Below are positions 1 through 10,849 of a DNA stretch of 64,000 nt, in pieces. The position numbers and the translations under genes are program-made. Below the pieces are notes generated by a model. It was given only the letters and a program-made list of their open reading frames with translations. It had not been told where the DNA came from and made no database searches. Position 1 is the stretch's first letter. Each line of letters opens with the position of its first letter. This DNA is from Liolophura sinensis (lineage: Eukaryota; Mollusca; Polyplacophora; Chitonida; Chitonidae): positions 23,719,764 to 23,783,763 of the forward strand of contig NC_088306.1 of assembly GCF_032854445.1 (NCBI RefSeq). The letters run 5' to 3'.

Positions 1-1570
1 TGTCATGAATGGAATGCTACCATATTATGCATTGACCGGCGCCCTGGGATGATGCACAAAGTTTTCGCTTTTAATCCACTATCCTTGTGTCGAGCGGTAG
101 TAGTCTTACCCATTGTCACTAATCCCCAGTTACAGTTGAACTTTTGTAAGACGACGAAATCGGCAGCCACGAACTATCCCCTGGATTATCAAACAGCTTC
201 ATAATTATTGGGTCAATAATGAAAATGTACTGCAAAAGCCAATAATGATATAAGAACAATAAATATACATCTAAAACACACTTTATGTTTCATCCTATAA
301 CTTAGTTAGGGGGTTACACAGAGGTGGAAAATGCCCAAAGGGGAATTTGGGGAAAATGTTATAGACTGAAATCTCTTCGGAAGAAATGTCCACAAGGGGA
401 TCCAACTGGTATGACATACAAGAATATAACATCGTTGGCCAAAAAAATGTTACTTTCAAAGTAAAAATTCTTCATCATTTACTGATTGCAAACGAATATG
501 TTGTTGCACCATGTGATAAGTTCCGCTCATTTTCGAAAGATCCTTTTCCACGTCAAAGAAACTAAATTTATATAATTTGACAGAATGAGATTTTTTCAGC
601 CCGGTTCTCTTTGCTTCGTTTTGTTTTTCGGTGGGGGTCATTTTGTAGAGCAAAAGTTTAAAGTTCACTGCCAGATATGTTTTGGTGGAAACAGACTGAA
701 ACGTTTCGTGGTTCATATACATTAGGTAAGGAATTTAAAGCATTATTCTCTTTCAACATTTAAAAAAAGGGATTAATTACATACTGGGGCCACTAAATTT
801 TTTGGTTTATTAAGATAAAGCTATCATCTTTATGACCATATCGAGTAGTGCTGTACATTTTCGCATTGAAAGTATATAGTTTTAAGATGTTCTTAATTGA
901 CACAGTTTACAGTGATCATAAAAATTCAATAACAGGATTTGCGGTAAAAAATAATATAGTTGAAGATTTTCTTTTCAGGGGAAAGAACTCTTAACTATTG
1001 AAATATAGCTCAATTATTAATGGATTGTCTCCCTCATATTGTAGCATTGCAATGCCTCGTCTGGCAGCCACGGTGAATGTTTGAAGTGTAAGCACATAAT
1101 TAACTGTCCAAGTAATACGTCGTTTTCACGAATATTAAGCTTCCGTGGGAATTTAATGTATATTTTACACTTCACAGAGAAATTCTGACCTTTCAATTCT
1201 TTTTTCGCAGAAAGTCACAAACAAGCGCGAGTAGGCTACTGGTATGTAGGCTCTATATAAACAACATGCAGTGTATATATCTTTCTGTGGATAAGAATGC
1301 CGAGACAGCTGAAGGTATGAGCTAAGCAAAGAAAAATGCTGAAAAACGGCGTCATCTGAATTTTGTAAGAAGCGCAACGGATGCGTACCGAACACTGTGG
1401 ATGTGCTCTTATACGTTTATGTAAATTAGGGAGCTAATTGGGCGAATTGCTGATTTATATATGTTTATGACCAGCTCAGGTGTATTCTGATTACTTTGAA
1501 GGAAAGGGTTTCTTTCCTAAAATGGCAATATCTTATCCAGTGCCTATCTCGCCCACAATGAAAAAAGATG
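1..1570. other. no recognisable feature
   Basis: AT-rich sequence with only short frames interrupted by stops. I see no conserved domain, tRNA-like box pair, tandem repeat or similarity to the duplicated blocks further on. It is probably intergenic or intronic. Confidence 0.5.
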
Positions 1571-1799
1571 GCAAATGTATCTTATACTGGGATCAGTAAC
1601 TGCACATCGCTTTTTACCACTTAACACACATAGAAGTTCTGAATCTTGAAACGAATCTTGAAACCATCATTTTCCAGCAATAATATCGATGTGACGTGAA
1701 TACTCATGTCGTGGCGAGCATTTATTCATGATGAGTTCAAATATCCACAGTGATTTTGGTGCTGTATATGTTTATGCGCAAAACAACAAATGACTTGTG

Positions 1800-2035
1800 G
1801 CTTCCGTGGCCGAGGTGGTTAGCGTCCCGGCGCGAAGCAATGATCCAGGCGCCTCTCACTAATGCGGTAGCTGTGAGTTCAAGTCCAGCTCGCTCTCCGG
1901 TCGTGCGTAGAAAGGTCTTTCAGCAACTTGCGGATGGTCGTGCATTTCTCACGGGTTCTGAGTGGTTTCCTCCCACCATAATACTGACCGTCGTCGTGTA
2001 AGTGAAATATTCAGATGACTTATAACTCACTGAAA
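1800..2035 (+). mobile_element. tRNA-derived SINE, decayed copy
   Basis: It begins with a tRNA-like head (A-box-like GTGGCCGAGGTGGTTAGC) and has a B box GTTCAAGTCC about 70 bp later. The common body follows (CAGCAACTTGCGGATGGTCG, then CCTCCCACCATAATACTGAC, then GTCGTGTAAGTGAAATATTC). The A-rich tail has been lost. The same insertion sits at the equivalent point of copy 3 (12160-12410), so it predates the segmental duplication. Confidence 0.85.
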
Positions 2036-2149
2036 TTTTTCACGTGTAAAGCCTATAAGCTTCTCCTCTCAGGTAGAGTACTGAGACTTGGTGTGCATAG
2101 CGTGTTATGAAAAAGAGAATGGGATATAAGAAGAATCTAGAGGTGTAGT

Positions 2150-2760
2150 GTCATTTATTTATAGGGAATACTATGGGAAGTTTCCTAGGGAACGCAGGCC
2201 ACTGATCTGCCCGGACGCCTTGTTCCCTTGACACTAATTACAGAACAAGAAAGAGAGTTCACCCACCCCACCACCGCTAAAACGGACATATAATGACCTG
2301 TTGGGAACGCTTCTATTAGTTGGCTAGGATAAATGGGCTCGTAGAGCTTACCCATTCCCTCCCCCACCCCCCGCCCTTCAGACGGAACAGGGAGACGTCT
2401 CGTAAACGCTGCCAAGGGCGTGCCTGTTAAAAGTGCATGGCGTGCATCGCAGCCGCTATGTGACCGTTATGCGACTTTGATCGACCTACGGATGATCTTT
2501 GACATCATCATCAGGGAATTCTATAGCAAAGCGCAATACATCATGAATCAAAATGTGAGAGAGGGGAAAAAGTAGACAGAGAAAAAATACGATATTTAAT
2601 GGCGTATATGGATTGGTAGAACGTGGTCTGCAGGACAAGAGACTTGGAAGTCGATTGATCTTTATTTTTTCGCTTTGCCGCGTTTTTCTCATCTGGGATT
2701 TACGCTATATGAAAGAAAACTGCAAAACGAAATGGGACACACAACACGCATGAAGAGACA
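2150..2760. repeat. duplicated block a (pairs with 12435-13030)
   Basis: Closely related to 12435-13030 through words such as ACGCCTTGTTCCCTTGACAC and AACGACCTGTTGGGAACG. It has no convincing coding frame. It is simply the best-preserved part of family 1 between copies 1 and 3, and copy 2 lacks it. Confidence 0.8.
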
Positions 2761-3019
2761 AAACATATACCACTGAAACAAAAAAGTGTTAAAGGTAATA
2801 GGTCACCATAACTTCAGTTATAAATTTACAATTTTTCAGTAGAACAGCCTTGCAATTTCTACTGCTACACCACTGATGCACGCGCATGTGAAAAACACTC
2901 CCTACGATCAACAACTAGAAGGTTCAAAGGTCAAGCAAAATGCTTACCCTGAAAACAAGGACATCAACAAAACAATAACTCAAAAACAATAACTCAAATA
3001 TCTCAAACACAACTGTTCG

Positions 3020-3092
3020 TACATGAATGAATAAATGATGGTGGGATATCTTCGGCAATATTACAGCCGTAGTTTGGCCGGAAGAATATTTA
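3020..3092. mobile_element. fragment of a TGAATGAATGA-type mollusc SINE
   Basis: ATGAATGAATAAATGATGGTGG followed by TCGGCAATATTACAGCC resembles the tail of a widespread molluscan repeat (GAATGAATGATTATGG, then CGGCAATATTTCAGCCATAT). Better copies lie at 31268-31345 and 13235-13310. Confidence 0.55.
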
Positions 3093-3223
3093 AAAATCAG
3101 ACTCAGTAAGGAGAAAATGGCATTTTTAATCTCATCACCAAAAATAACAAAACGTGGATACATCTAAACGTGGATTAGATTGGAAAACTAATTCATATCC
3201 TTGAAAATATATTTAGAAACTTG

Positions 3224-3224
<1 letters not shown>

Positions 3225-3286
<62 letters not shown>
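3225..3286. repeat. (TA)n microsatellite, about 31 units
   Basis: Uninterrupted TA dinucleotides. The equivalent part of copies 2 and 3 has no such tract, so it expanded in this copy. It produces a spurious YIYIYI open frame. Confidence 0.98.
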
Positions 3287-3287
<1 letters not shown>

Positions 3288-3499
3288 GAGCGTGGCCCAC
3301 AGCTCACTGTTACCACAGCTCAATTCCTTGTCAAATACCGTGATTGAGCCCGTACCTTTTGTGTACGTGCGAACTGAAAAACGAATGCATTTAACCATGC
3401 ACTCGGTTGCAAACCGCTCCCCATCATACAACATGTAAATATGCCTAAAATGGTTGTATTCGTTGTACCCAGTTAGCAAATGGGGTGGACAGATAAAGA

Positions 3500-4545
3500 A
3501 TGGTAAATAACAGGTTACGGAAAAAGTACGAGTTACAGTTCTTTTGTAAAAGAAGATAGCGATGAGTAGATTCTTCTTATAGAAAGGTACTGTTACGAAT
3601 GCTTTATCTGTCTCAAACGATAGTCACTAACAATATTCATTTACCGGAGTGATTTTCTACACGACCCAAATGATATAGTTGGTCTAAACAGCTGGCATAA
3701 ATTGTCTTATTTTATGCAGTGAATGTGGACTATATATATCTGCAAGGCTGAAAATTTTATTACCGTCCTTTATGTAACACGTTCGTGAAATTATACATCC
3801 ATTGCTTTATCCGTGCACGCCCAGCTAAATTCTATCGGATATCTGCGTGCATGTTTCTTGGATCTTTGAACACATACGCTAATTGAACAGGACAGCATCG
3901 CGGTAGAACATGCTATGCCATTTGCATGGGAAAGGTAGAGGTATACATGGGTGTCTTATGCAAGGTGGGGATTGCGCAGTGAGAGGCAGCTTTATAAGAT
4001 CCAGGCCACAAGGCACTATTTCATCATGTAATGCTGATTTTTGGACTCTGTAGGCCTACACCAAGTCCTCGGTCTTACTGTTCTTTCCGGTGTGGAGAAA
4101 GGCCGAGTAACTGTACATTCCTGGATAAGAAAGTACGAGGCGCGAAGCGCCGAGGACTGCGTGTTATCCAGGAATGTACTGTTACGATCTTTTTCTCACT
4201 TCAACGTTTGCATTAATGTTACATAATAAACGATTTCTGTATTTATCTGTGGGAAGGAGTGAGGATAAGAATTGCTCACATAGCACGGGGCTATGTTTTC
4301 GTTCCGATACTTTATGTATGGCGACATGGCCAAAATAAGCTTGGTTAGACAATTCAGACCTGCCAGACGAATTTAGGAAACTACAGCTGCTGTGCTTTCC
4401 TGACGGAGAAAGTACGGTTTCTGAATACGGTGACGTCGCAACAAGCGTTTAAAGAATAAGAAGGTACACTATATGTAGTTTCCTTTAAAAGAAACTACAG
4501 TTTGACAATAGGGAGACGTCACAACTGCCATTTAATAAAGGTTAA
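3500..4545. mobile_element. 1.05-kb insertion private to copy 1
   Basis: In copies 2 and 3 the word CAGATAAAG is followed within about 40-45 bp by AAATTCCTTTATGTCACA (about 7308-7371 and 13938-13999). In copy 1 the same two landmarks lie at about 3491 and 4560, leaving about 1.05 kb extra. I found no transposase and no clear terminal inverted repeat. Inside are a 79-nt hairpin (4107-4185) and a smaller palindrome GTAGTTTC/GAAACTAC near 4474-4497. It could be a non-autonomous element, or the other two copies could have lost the segment. Boundaries are approximate. Confidence 0.45.
4107..4185. other. long stem-loop with nested GC hairpin
   Basis: Two 22-nt arms (4107-4128 and 4164-4185) are complementary with a single mismatch. 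They enclose 35 nt that contain a second perfect hairpin, GGCGC-GAA-GCGCC (4139-4151). The geometry is like a small precursor RNA, but a near-perfect palindrome is also typical of foldback or MITE-like DNA. It lies inside the insertion private to copy 1. Confidence 0.7.
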
Positions 4546-5241
4546 TCGGAACGTAAGCGGGGAATTCCTTTATCTCACACCATGAAACCCGCAGCGCATA
4601 TCTTGGTCAGAAGTGATGAATGGGCTGTTCACGGGGAGTATCAGGTGCACAGAATCTCACATGTGTAATCCAGACAGCTGATCAAACACGGTGTTGTTGT
4701 TTTGTTTAATTTCAGCCTGGCATAAAATACGGACCCAACATTCTGTGTTGGTCTAGTACTTTCAGGGTTCGCCTCCTGAAAGCGATAACAGGAGATCTGT
4801 TCAGAGTTGGGTAATATTAAACATTTTAATGTTGATAGAAACTGATAATATTACTTCTGGTGGACCCATTGATAAGATATTTATTGAAAAAGGAATACGA
4901 GCGTAACTACCAACGTACCTAAAATCCCAACAAAGATTACGTCACATCTCGTCAGGAATTTACCGCGGAATTTACTTCATATCAAGTTTATTTCCGATTT
5001 AATCTGCAGTGTTCAAACAGGAAGACAAAGTTTTGCTGTTCATAGGACATTTTGTTTTGCATTCATTCATTGGTGAGAAATTGTACAGCACAGAGACGTT
5101 GAAGGCAGGGACAACATTAAAATATCCTCCCAAACTGAAAACAGAGCATCAATTTAAAAGTCCTTTAAATCGAGACGTTAAAAGTTTAAGAGTGCGTTTT
5201 TGTCGACATAAAGCGAATTCGCGTAAGGCGCCTTGGTAACG

Positions 5242-5330
5242 ATCAATATGAAGGCCATTGCCATCCGTCAACATGTTTTGGATGGGTGCTGATGGGTGCA
5301 CGACGTCAAAGCGATAATATTTATTCGGTT
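5242..5330 (+). repeat. single degenerate copy of the 84-bp unit (copy 1)
   Basis: Matches the array unit at 8302-10065 from GATCAATATGAAGGCC to ACATGTTTTGG, then is disrupted (GATGGGTGCTGATGGGTGC). It then continues with CGTCAAAGCGA. The short frame from the ATG at 5248 stops at 5290-5292, so it encodes only 14 residues. It sits at the same place in the unit as the 21-mer array of copy 2 and the single unit of copy 3. Confidence 0.85.
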
Positions 5331-5744
5331 TAAATTACCCACCTTTACGGACTTCCGTAGAGTCCTGATGCCATAGAGGAATTACCTGACACCGATTATT
5401 CACTCAGCCTTTGATCCGACCAAATTGTCCTAAATTGAACACCGAATGTGGAGACTTTCCAGGCAAAACGTTTTAAGTTGGCAGAACAATTACTCATTGA
5501 AAGTAAACTTAAGTCGGCCATGACTGATCGGTCGGTTTTTCAACCCAAGAATCCCGTCAGCAACCATTTACTTAACACCGTTTCCCTGCTGGTTCCTCCA
5601 GATACATAAACCGAGCAGATTTAAGTTGAGGGCTAGGTCCTGTTCTTGTTTAGGCCCGTATCAATCCCCATTCCTTACTCTTAGCCTTAAAATTTTATCC
5701 CTTCCCTGGTGTGAGAAACTTACGCCCCACATCCACTCACTGAG

Positions 5745-5756
5745 CCCCCCCCCCCC
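5745..5756. repeat. poly(C) run
   Basis: Twelve consecutive C residues, potentially G-rich on the minus strand. Confidence 0.95.
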
Positions 5757-6279
5757 TTAGCTGTAAGAGATGCCGCGTCTCCATACAGGATACAAGCATA
5801 AGGGCAAGTAATTCTAGAAATAATTACTGCATTTATCGAGCTAAACAAGCAAATCAACCAAGCTCCCAGGGATCAAAGAAGTTTAAGACGATATCCACTA
5901 AAATGTTGGAAGAAAATAAATCAACTACATTTCCGAGAACGATTTGCCACACAATCAAGGTTAATAGTCAGAGAAGCCAGAGTAACAAGTTACAGCCGGC
6001 GTCGTTTGAAGTACGAGGAAGAGTTATATAAACAGTCCAGTGACGTCGACTTTAATAGCAGTGTTTTGTAGTCTCACGAGACTGTACACACTTTTTCGTT
6101 GTGTCTATTACAATTCGCTCATTAACAATCCTTACAGCGAGTAGTGAAGGGTGTTTCAGCTTTATTGATCAGACTGATCACGAACCTAGTATGTAGGACG
6201 GACAAAGGATTATTCTCTATACTTCAAAAGGCCGGATGATTTGTCACACGCGATGACACAGGCACTGAAATTTTCTTGC

Positions 6280-6547
6280 GAGCAAATCGAATTAACACTA
6301 ATGAATGTTGCAGGAAATAGTTAAGAGCATCATGGTCCGGTTTAGAGTTTTTGCCAACGAAGTCGGTAACATTAAACGATCTGGCACGGGTAGGTATAGT
6401 AACGAATCTACAAGAGCAAATCGAATTAACACTAATGAATGTTGCAGGAAATAGTTAAGAGCAGCATAGTCCGGTTTAGAGTTTTTGCCAACGAAGTCGG
6501 TAACATTAAACGATCTGGCACGGGTAGGTATAGTAACGAATCTACAA
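6280..6547 (+). repeat. 134-bp tandem duplication
   Basis: GAGCAAATCGAATTAACACT starts at 6280 and again at 6414. The two 134-bp copies differ at only a few sites (for example GCATCATGG versus GCAGCATAG). Copies 2 and 3 of the larger unit have a single version (about 10672-10810 and 15806-15930), so this is a recent local event. Confidence 0.95.
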
Positions 6548-7961
6548 GAGCTCTAAAGATGGGTTTAGTGATATAGATTTTCTCATAAATAATGAATAGA
6601 CTCTCTTTGTGCACTTTTGTCTTCTTTTTTTCGAAACTAATAAAGGGATTTCTGCGACCGTATGTTGGCATCAATACATATTTTATCGGAGGTTTCTTTG
6701 CATAAATACACACTGCACTAAGACTGAATGGTAGACATGACATAGGATTAACGTCCGAACTCTATCTTATATTCCTGAAAAAATCTCATTACACGCTGTT
6801 TTGTGTAATATGAAGATTTACGATGATATCCCACCAAAACATCCTAATACAATCGTCATGCAACCTCTTATTTACATGTTCATTTATTGCATTGTTTTTC
6901 AAGAATTTGTTGCCTACAGAATGGTGTTCATTTTTGTGGGTGAAGGAGTCTGAAGTTGTCAGCATTTACCCAATAACCTTTGACAGGCTAGTGACAAACT
7001 TTCCCACCTGTGACACAAAGATATGCATACCATATTGGTAGAAGATTGGTTGAAGTGATCTTCAACGACTCTTAGACTGCGCGAACCGTCATGCTGATAA
7101 TTGTCAATATACCAGGCCCCACGGACAGTAAGACAGGGGGAATGTAACAAGGCCGCGATTGAGCCCTTGCCTCGTGTGCCTGTGCGAACTGAAAGACAAT
7201 AAAGTTTTCCAATCGGCCACGAACCTTTCCAAGATGGAAAATGTAAATATCCTCAGAACGGTTGTGGTCGTTGTACCTAGTAATGGCGTGAGCATATGGG
7301 CTGGGCAGATAAAGTACAGCATACGATACCGTTCATTAAACCGAAGGTAAAAGGGAAATTCCTTTATGTCACATCATTTAACCTGAAGAGCATATTTAGG
7401 TCGCCCATGATGAATAGACTGTCCAGGGAGAACTCAAGGTGTTGAGAATCTCACATGTGTTGTCCAGACACCTGAAGAGAGATGGTGTTGTTTTGTTTAA
7501 TTTCAACATCCCAGATCAATACGGGCTCCGTGACGGTCTAGTGGTTAAAGCCTTTGCCTCGGAAAAAAGGACAACAGAGTATAATACTTAAGATTTTAGA
7601 TTGGCAATCTGGATTTTTCCTTCCTAAAACTGATAGACTTATTAGTGGCCAACCCACTGAATATTGATTGCTACAGCATTGCAAGCGCAATTATAAATGT
7701 ACTTAAAATACACGCATAGATCAGACCCGTTGTCGACAGCAATTTGTAGTGAAAGTAACTTAAATAGATCCTATATTCGATTTAATCTAAAGTGTTCAAA
7801 GCAGATGATAAAGTTTCGCTGTTCACAGGGAATTTTATTGTCATTCATTCAAAAAAAAACTACATTGCATTTCACAGGGTTGAAGCCAGGGATTACATAA
7901 CAACATCCTCCTAGACAGAAGGCAGGACATAAATTTAGGGCTCATTCAAATCGAGATGCTG

Positions 7962-8230
7962 GGGGCCTCCGTGACCGAGAGGAATAGTACGCCAGCACGG
8001 CACAAAGAACTAGGAGCCTCTCACCAATACTGTTGATGTGAGTTCAATTCCAGCTCATGCTGGTTTCCCCGCCGGCCGTACGTGTTAAAGTTTACCAGCA
8101 AAATGCGGATGGTCGGTGGTTTCCCCCGGACCCTGCCCGCTTTCCTCCCACCATAATCCTGACCGCCCCGGCGTTAGTGAAATATTGTTGAGTAAGGCGT
8201 AAAACGCCAATGAAAGAAATAATTATACCA
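7962..8230 (+). mobile_element. tRNA-derived SINE inserted in copy 2 only
   Basis: Head GGCCTCCGTGACCGAGAGG, B box GTTCAATTCC, body GGATGGTCGGTGGTTTCCCC and CCTCCCACCATAATCCTGAC, tail GGCGTAAAACGCCAATGAAA. The flanks carry a short direct repeat, AGATGCTG, at 7954-7961 and 8231-8238. Copies 1 and 3 read straight through this point (GAGACGTTAAAAG and GAGACACTGAAAG), which confirms an insertion. Confidence 0.9.
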
Positions 8231-8301
8231 AGATGCTGAAAGTTTAGCAGAGTACACTTTTATGGATAAAAAGGGAATTTGCGTAAAGCGTCTGATTAGC
8301 G

Positions 8302-10065
8302 ATCAATATGGAGGCCATTGCTATCCGTCAACATGTTTTGGAGCTGCCGATGGGTACAGTACGTCAAAGCGACAATGTGAACAATATCAATATGGAGGCC
8401 ATTGCCATCGGTCAACATGTTTTGGGGCTGCCGATGGGTACAGTGCGTCAAAGTGACAATGTGAATAATATCAATATGGAGGCCATTGCCATCCGTCAAC
8501 ATGTTTTGGAGCTGCCGATGGGTACAGTACGTCAAAGCGACAATGTGAACAATATCAATATGGAGGCCATTGCCATCCGTCAACATGTTTTGGAGCTGCC
8601 GATGGGTACAGTACGTCAAAGTGACAATGTGAACAATATCAATATGAAGGCCATTGCCATCCGTCAACATGTTTTGGGGCTGCCGATGGGTACAGTACGT
8701 CAAAGTGACAATGTGAATAATATCAATATGGAGGCCATTGCCATCCGTCAACATGTTTTGGAGCTGCCGATGGGTACATTACGTCAAAGTGACAATGTGA
8801 ACAATATCAATATGGAGGCCATTGCCATCGGTCAACATGTTTTGGGGCTGCCGATGGCTACAGTGCGTCAAAGCGACAATGTGAATAATATCAATATGGA
8901 GGCCATTGCCATCCGTCAACATGTTTTGGAGCTGCCGATGGGTACAGTGCGTCAAAGCGACAATGTGAACAATATCAATACGAAGGCCATTGCCATCCGT
9001 CAACACGTTTTGGAGCTGCCGATGGGTACAGTACGTCTAAGTGACAATGTGAACAATATCAATATGGAGGCCATTGCCATCCGTCAACATGTTTTGGGGC
9101 TGCCGATGGGCACAGTACGTCAAAGTGACAATGTGAATAATATCAATATGGAGGCCATTGCCATCCGTCAACATGTTTTGGAGCTGCCGATGGGTACAGT
9201 GCGTCAAAGCGACAATGTGAACAATATCAATATGGAGGCCATTGCCATCCGTCAACATGTTTTGGGGCTGCCGATGGGCACAGTACGTCAAAGTGACAAT
9301 GTGAATAATATCAATATGGAGGCCATTGCCATCCGTCAACATGTTTTGGAGCTGCCGATGGGTACATTACGTCAAAGTGACAATGTGAACAATATCAATA
9401 TGGAGGCCATTGTCATCCGTCAGCATGTTTTGGAGCTGCCGATGGGTACAGTACGTCAAAGCGACAATGTGAATAATATCAATATGAAGGCCATTGCCAT
9501 CCGTCAACATGTTTTGGAGCTGCCGATGGGTACAGTACTTCAAAGCGACAATGTGAACAATATCAATATGGAGGCCATTGCCATCCGTCAACATGTTTTG
9601 GAGCTGCCGATGGGTACATTACGTCAAAGTGACAATGTGAACAATATCAATATGGAGGTCATTGCCATCCGTCAACATGTTTTGGAGCTGCCGATGGGTA
9701 CAGTACTTCAAAGCGACAATGTGAATAATATCAATATGAAGGCCATTGCCATCCGTCAACATGTTTTGGAGCTGCCGATGGGTACATTACGTCAAAGTGA
9801 CAATGTGAATAATATCAATATGGAGGCCATTGCCATCCGTCAACACGTTTTGGAGCTGCCGATGGGTACAGTACTTCAAAGCGACAATGTGAACAATATC
9901 AATATGGAGGCCATTGCCATCCGTCAACATGTTTTGGAGCTGCCGATGGGTACATTACGTCAAAGTGACAATGTGAACAATATCAATATGGAGGCCATTG
10001 CCATCCGTCAACATGTTTTGGAGCTGCCGATGGGCACAATGCGTCAAAGCGAAAATGTTTACTCG
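8302..10065 (+). repeat. 84-bp minisatellite array, 21 units
   Basis: Each unit reads from ATCAATATGGAGGCCATTGC to TCAAAG(T/C)GACAATGTGAA(C/T)A and is exactly 84 bp, so the frame is kept. Units differ at a few recurring sites: GAG/GGG, ACAGTA/ACAGTG/ACATTA, CGT/CTT, AGT/AGC, AAC/AAT. Units 13-20 alternate between an ACATTACGT type and mostly an ACAGTACTT type, and units 9-13 alternate GAG/GGG, so the array grew partly by duplicating 168-bp dimers. The paralogous copies at 5242 and 14678 hold one unit each, which identifies the progenitor. Confidence 0.98.
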
Positions 10066-10071
10066 GGTTAA
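8308..10071 (+). CDS. 587-codon open frame across the 84-bp array, possibly not a gene
   Basis: The frame starts at the ATG of the first unit and stops at TAA just past the last one. It would encode twenty 28-residue repeats (beginning MEAIAIRQHVLELPMGT, ending SDNVNNIN) plus a final 27-residue unit ending VYSG. The same C-terminal YSG-stop is present in the single-unit paralogue at 14684-14767, so an ancestral 27-residue frame may have been multiplied. Against coding: an 84-bp repeat with no stop stays open trivially, the minus strand is also open for 152, 75, 101 and 75 codons, and differences between units are largely amino-acid-changing. There is no signal peptide, known domain, obvious promoter or splice context. 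I recognise no homologue. Confidence 0.2.
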   Translation: MEAIAIRQHVLELPMGTVRQSDNVNNINMEAIAIGQHVLGLPMGTVRQSDNVNNINMEAIAIRQHVLELPMGTVRQSDNVNNINMEAIAIRQHVLELPMGTVRQSDNVNNINMKAIAIRQHVLGLPMGTVRQSDNVNNINMEAIAIRQHVLELPMGTLRQSDNVNNINMEAIAIGQHVLGLPMATVRQSDNVNNINMEAIAIRQHVLELPMGTVRQSDNVNNINTKAIAIRQHVLELPMGTVRLSDNVNNINMEAIAIRQHVLGLPMGTVRQSDNVNNINMEAIAIRQHVLELPMGTVRQSDNVNNINMEAIAIRQHVLGLPMGTVRQSDNVNNINMEAIAIRQHVLELPMGTLRQSDNVNNINMEAIVIRQHVLELPMGTVRQSDNVNNINMKAIAIRQHVLELPMGTVLQSDNVNNINMEAIAIRQHVLELPMGTLRQSDNVNNINMEVIAIRQHVLELPMGTVLQSDNVNNINMKAIAIRQHVLELPMGTLRQSDNVNNINMEAIAIRQHVLELPMGTVLQSDNVNNINMEAIAIRQHVLELPMGTLRQSDNVNNINMEAIAIRQHVLELPMGTMRQSENVYSG

Positions 10072-10849
10072 ATTACTGCCTTTACAGAAGTCCATAAATT
10101 ACCTGACACAAATTATTCATCCAGCCTTTGATCCAACCAAATTGTCTTAAATGGGAGAGACTTTCCAGGCAGGGCGTAACACTAAAAATAATTGTGCCTT
10201 CATCGAGCTAAACAAGCGATTCAAACAACTTCTCCGGGGTCAAAGATGTTCACAACGATATCCACTAAAATCGTGGAAGAAAAAAAAATCAGCTTCATTT
10301 CCGAGAGCCATTTGCTAGACAATCAAGATTAATAGTCAGAGAAGCCTGTGTAACAGTTAGGCGACAAGTTACAGTGGGCGTCGTTTGAAGTATGAGGAAC
10401 AGTTATATGAATAGTCCAGTAACATCGACTTTGATAGCAGTGTTCTGCAGGCTCATGAGATTGTACACACTTTTTTTTGTCTGTTACAATTCGCTCGTGA
10501 ACAATAAAGTCTTACGGTGTGTAGTGGAGGGTATTGATCAGGCTGACTTCGGCAGTTCTCAAGAACCTAGCAGGCGTACAAGCCTATAGGGCGGGCAAAG
10601 CTTCATACTCTCTACTCCAAAAGGCATAATGATTCGTCACACATAATGACACAAGCACTGGCACTTTGTTGCGAACAAATCGAGTTAGCACTAATGGATG
10701 TTACAAGAAAATGTTAGCAGCAGCGTATGTATTCCCGTTAACCTTTTGTTTTCCAAACGAAGTCAGTGAGATCAATCAATCTAGTACAGTTATGTATGGT
10801 GACGAATCTACCAGAAGGTAATATTGAACGCTATTACAATCATTAAAAT

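Larger units (their letters stand above)
1570..6820 (+). repeat. segmental duplication, family 1, copy 1
   Basis: First of three direct copies of a composite unit. Its left part (about 1570-3170) aligns with 11770-13310. Its middle part (3290-3490 and 4545-4800) aligns with 7100-7560 and 13790-14190. Its right part (4800-6820) aligns with 7580-10850 and 14200-16260. Landmark words shared by all three include AGATATGCATACCATATTGG (copies 2 and 3), AAATTCCTTTATGTCACA and GGAATTACCTGACACCGATT. This copy differs by a (TA)n tract, a private 1.05-kb insert and an internal 134-bp tandem duplication. Divergence looks like 15-25 percent by eye, so the duplication is not recent. Confidence 0.8.

Noticed and set aside
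1840-1900. tRNA gene
   Set aside because: A- and B-box-like words belong to the SINE head. The cloverleaf is not closed and the same sequence recurs in all SINE copies.
2185-2415. Minus-strand frame in duplicated block a
   Set aside because: Not preserved in the partner block at 12435-13030.
3213-3479. Frame with a YIYIYI repeat, and similar ones at 40426-40629
   Set aside because: Translations of (TA)n tracts, not genes.
8296-9594. Minus-strand open frames of 75-152 codons across the array
   Set aside because: They are the antisense of the same 84-bp repeat. A stop-free period divisible by three keeps several frames open.
8302-10065. CRISPR-like array
   Set aside because: The period is 84 bp of nearly identical sequence with no unique spacers, in a eukaryotic transposon-rich context. 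It is a minisatellite.
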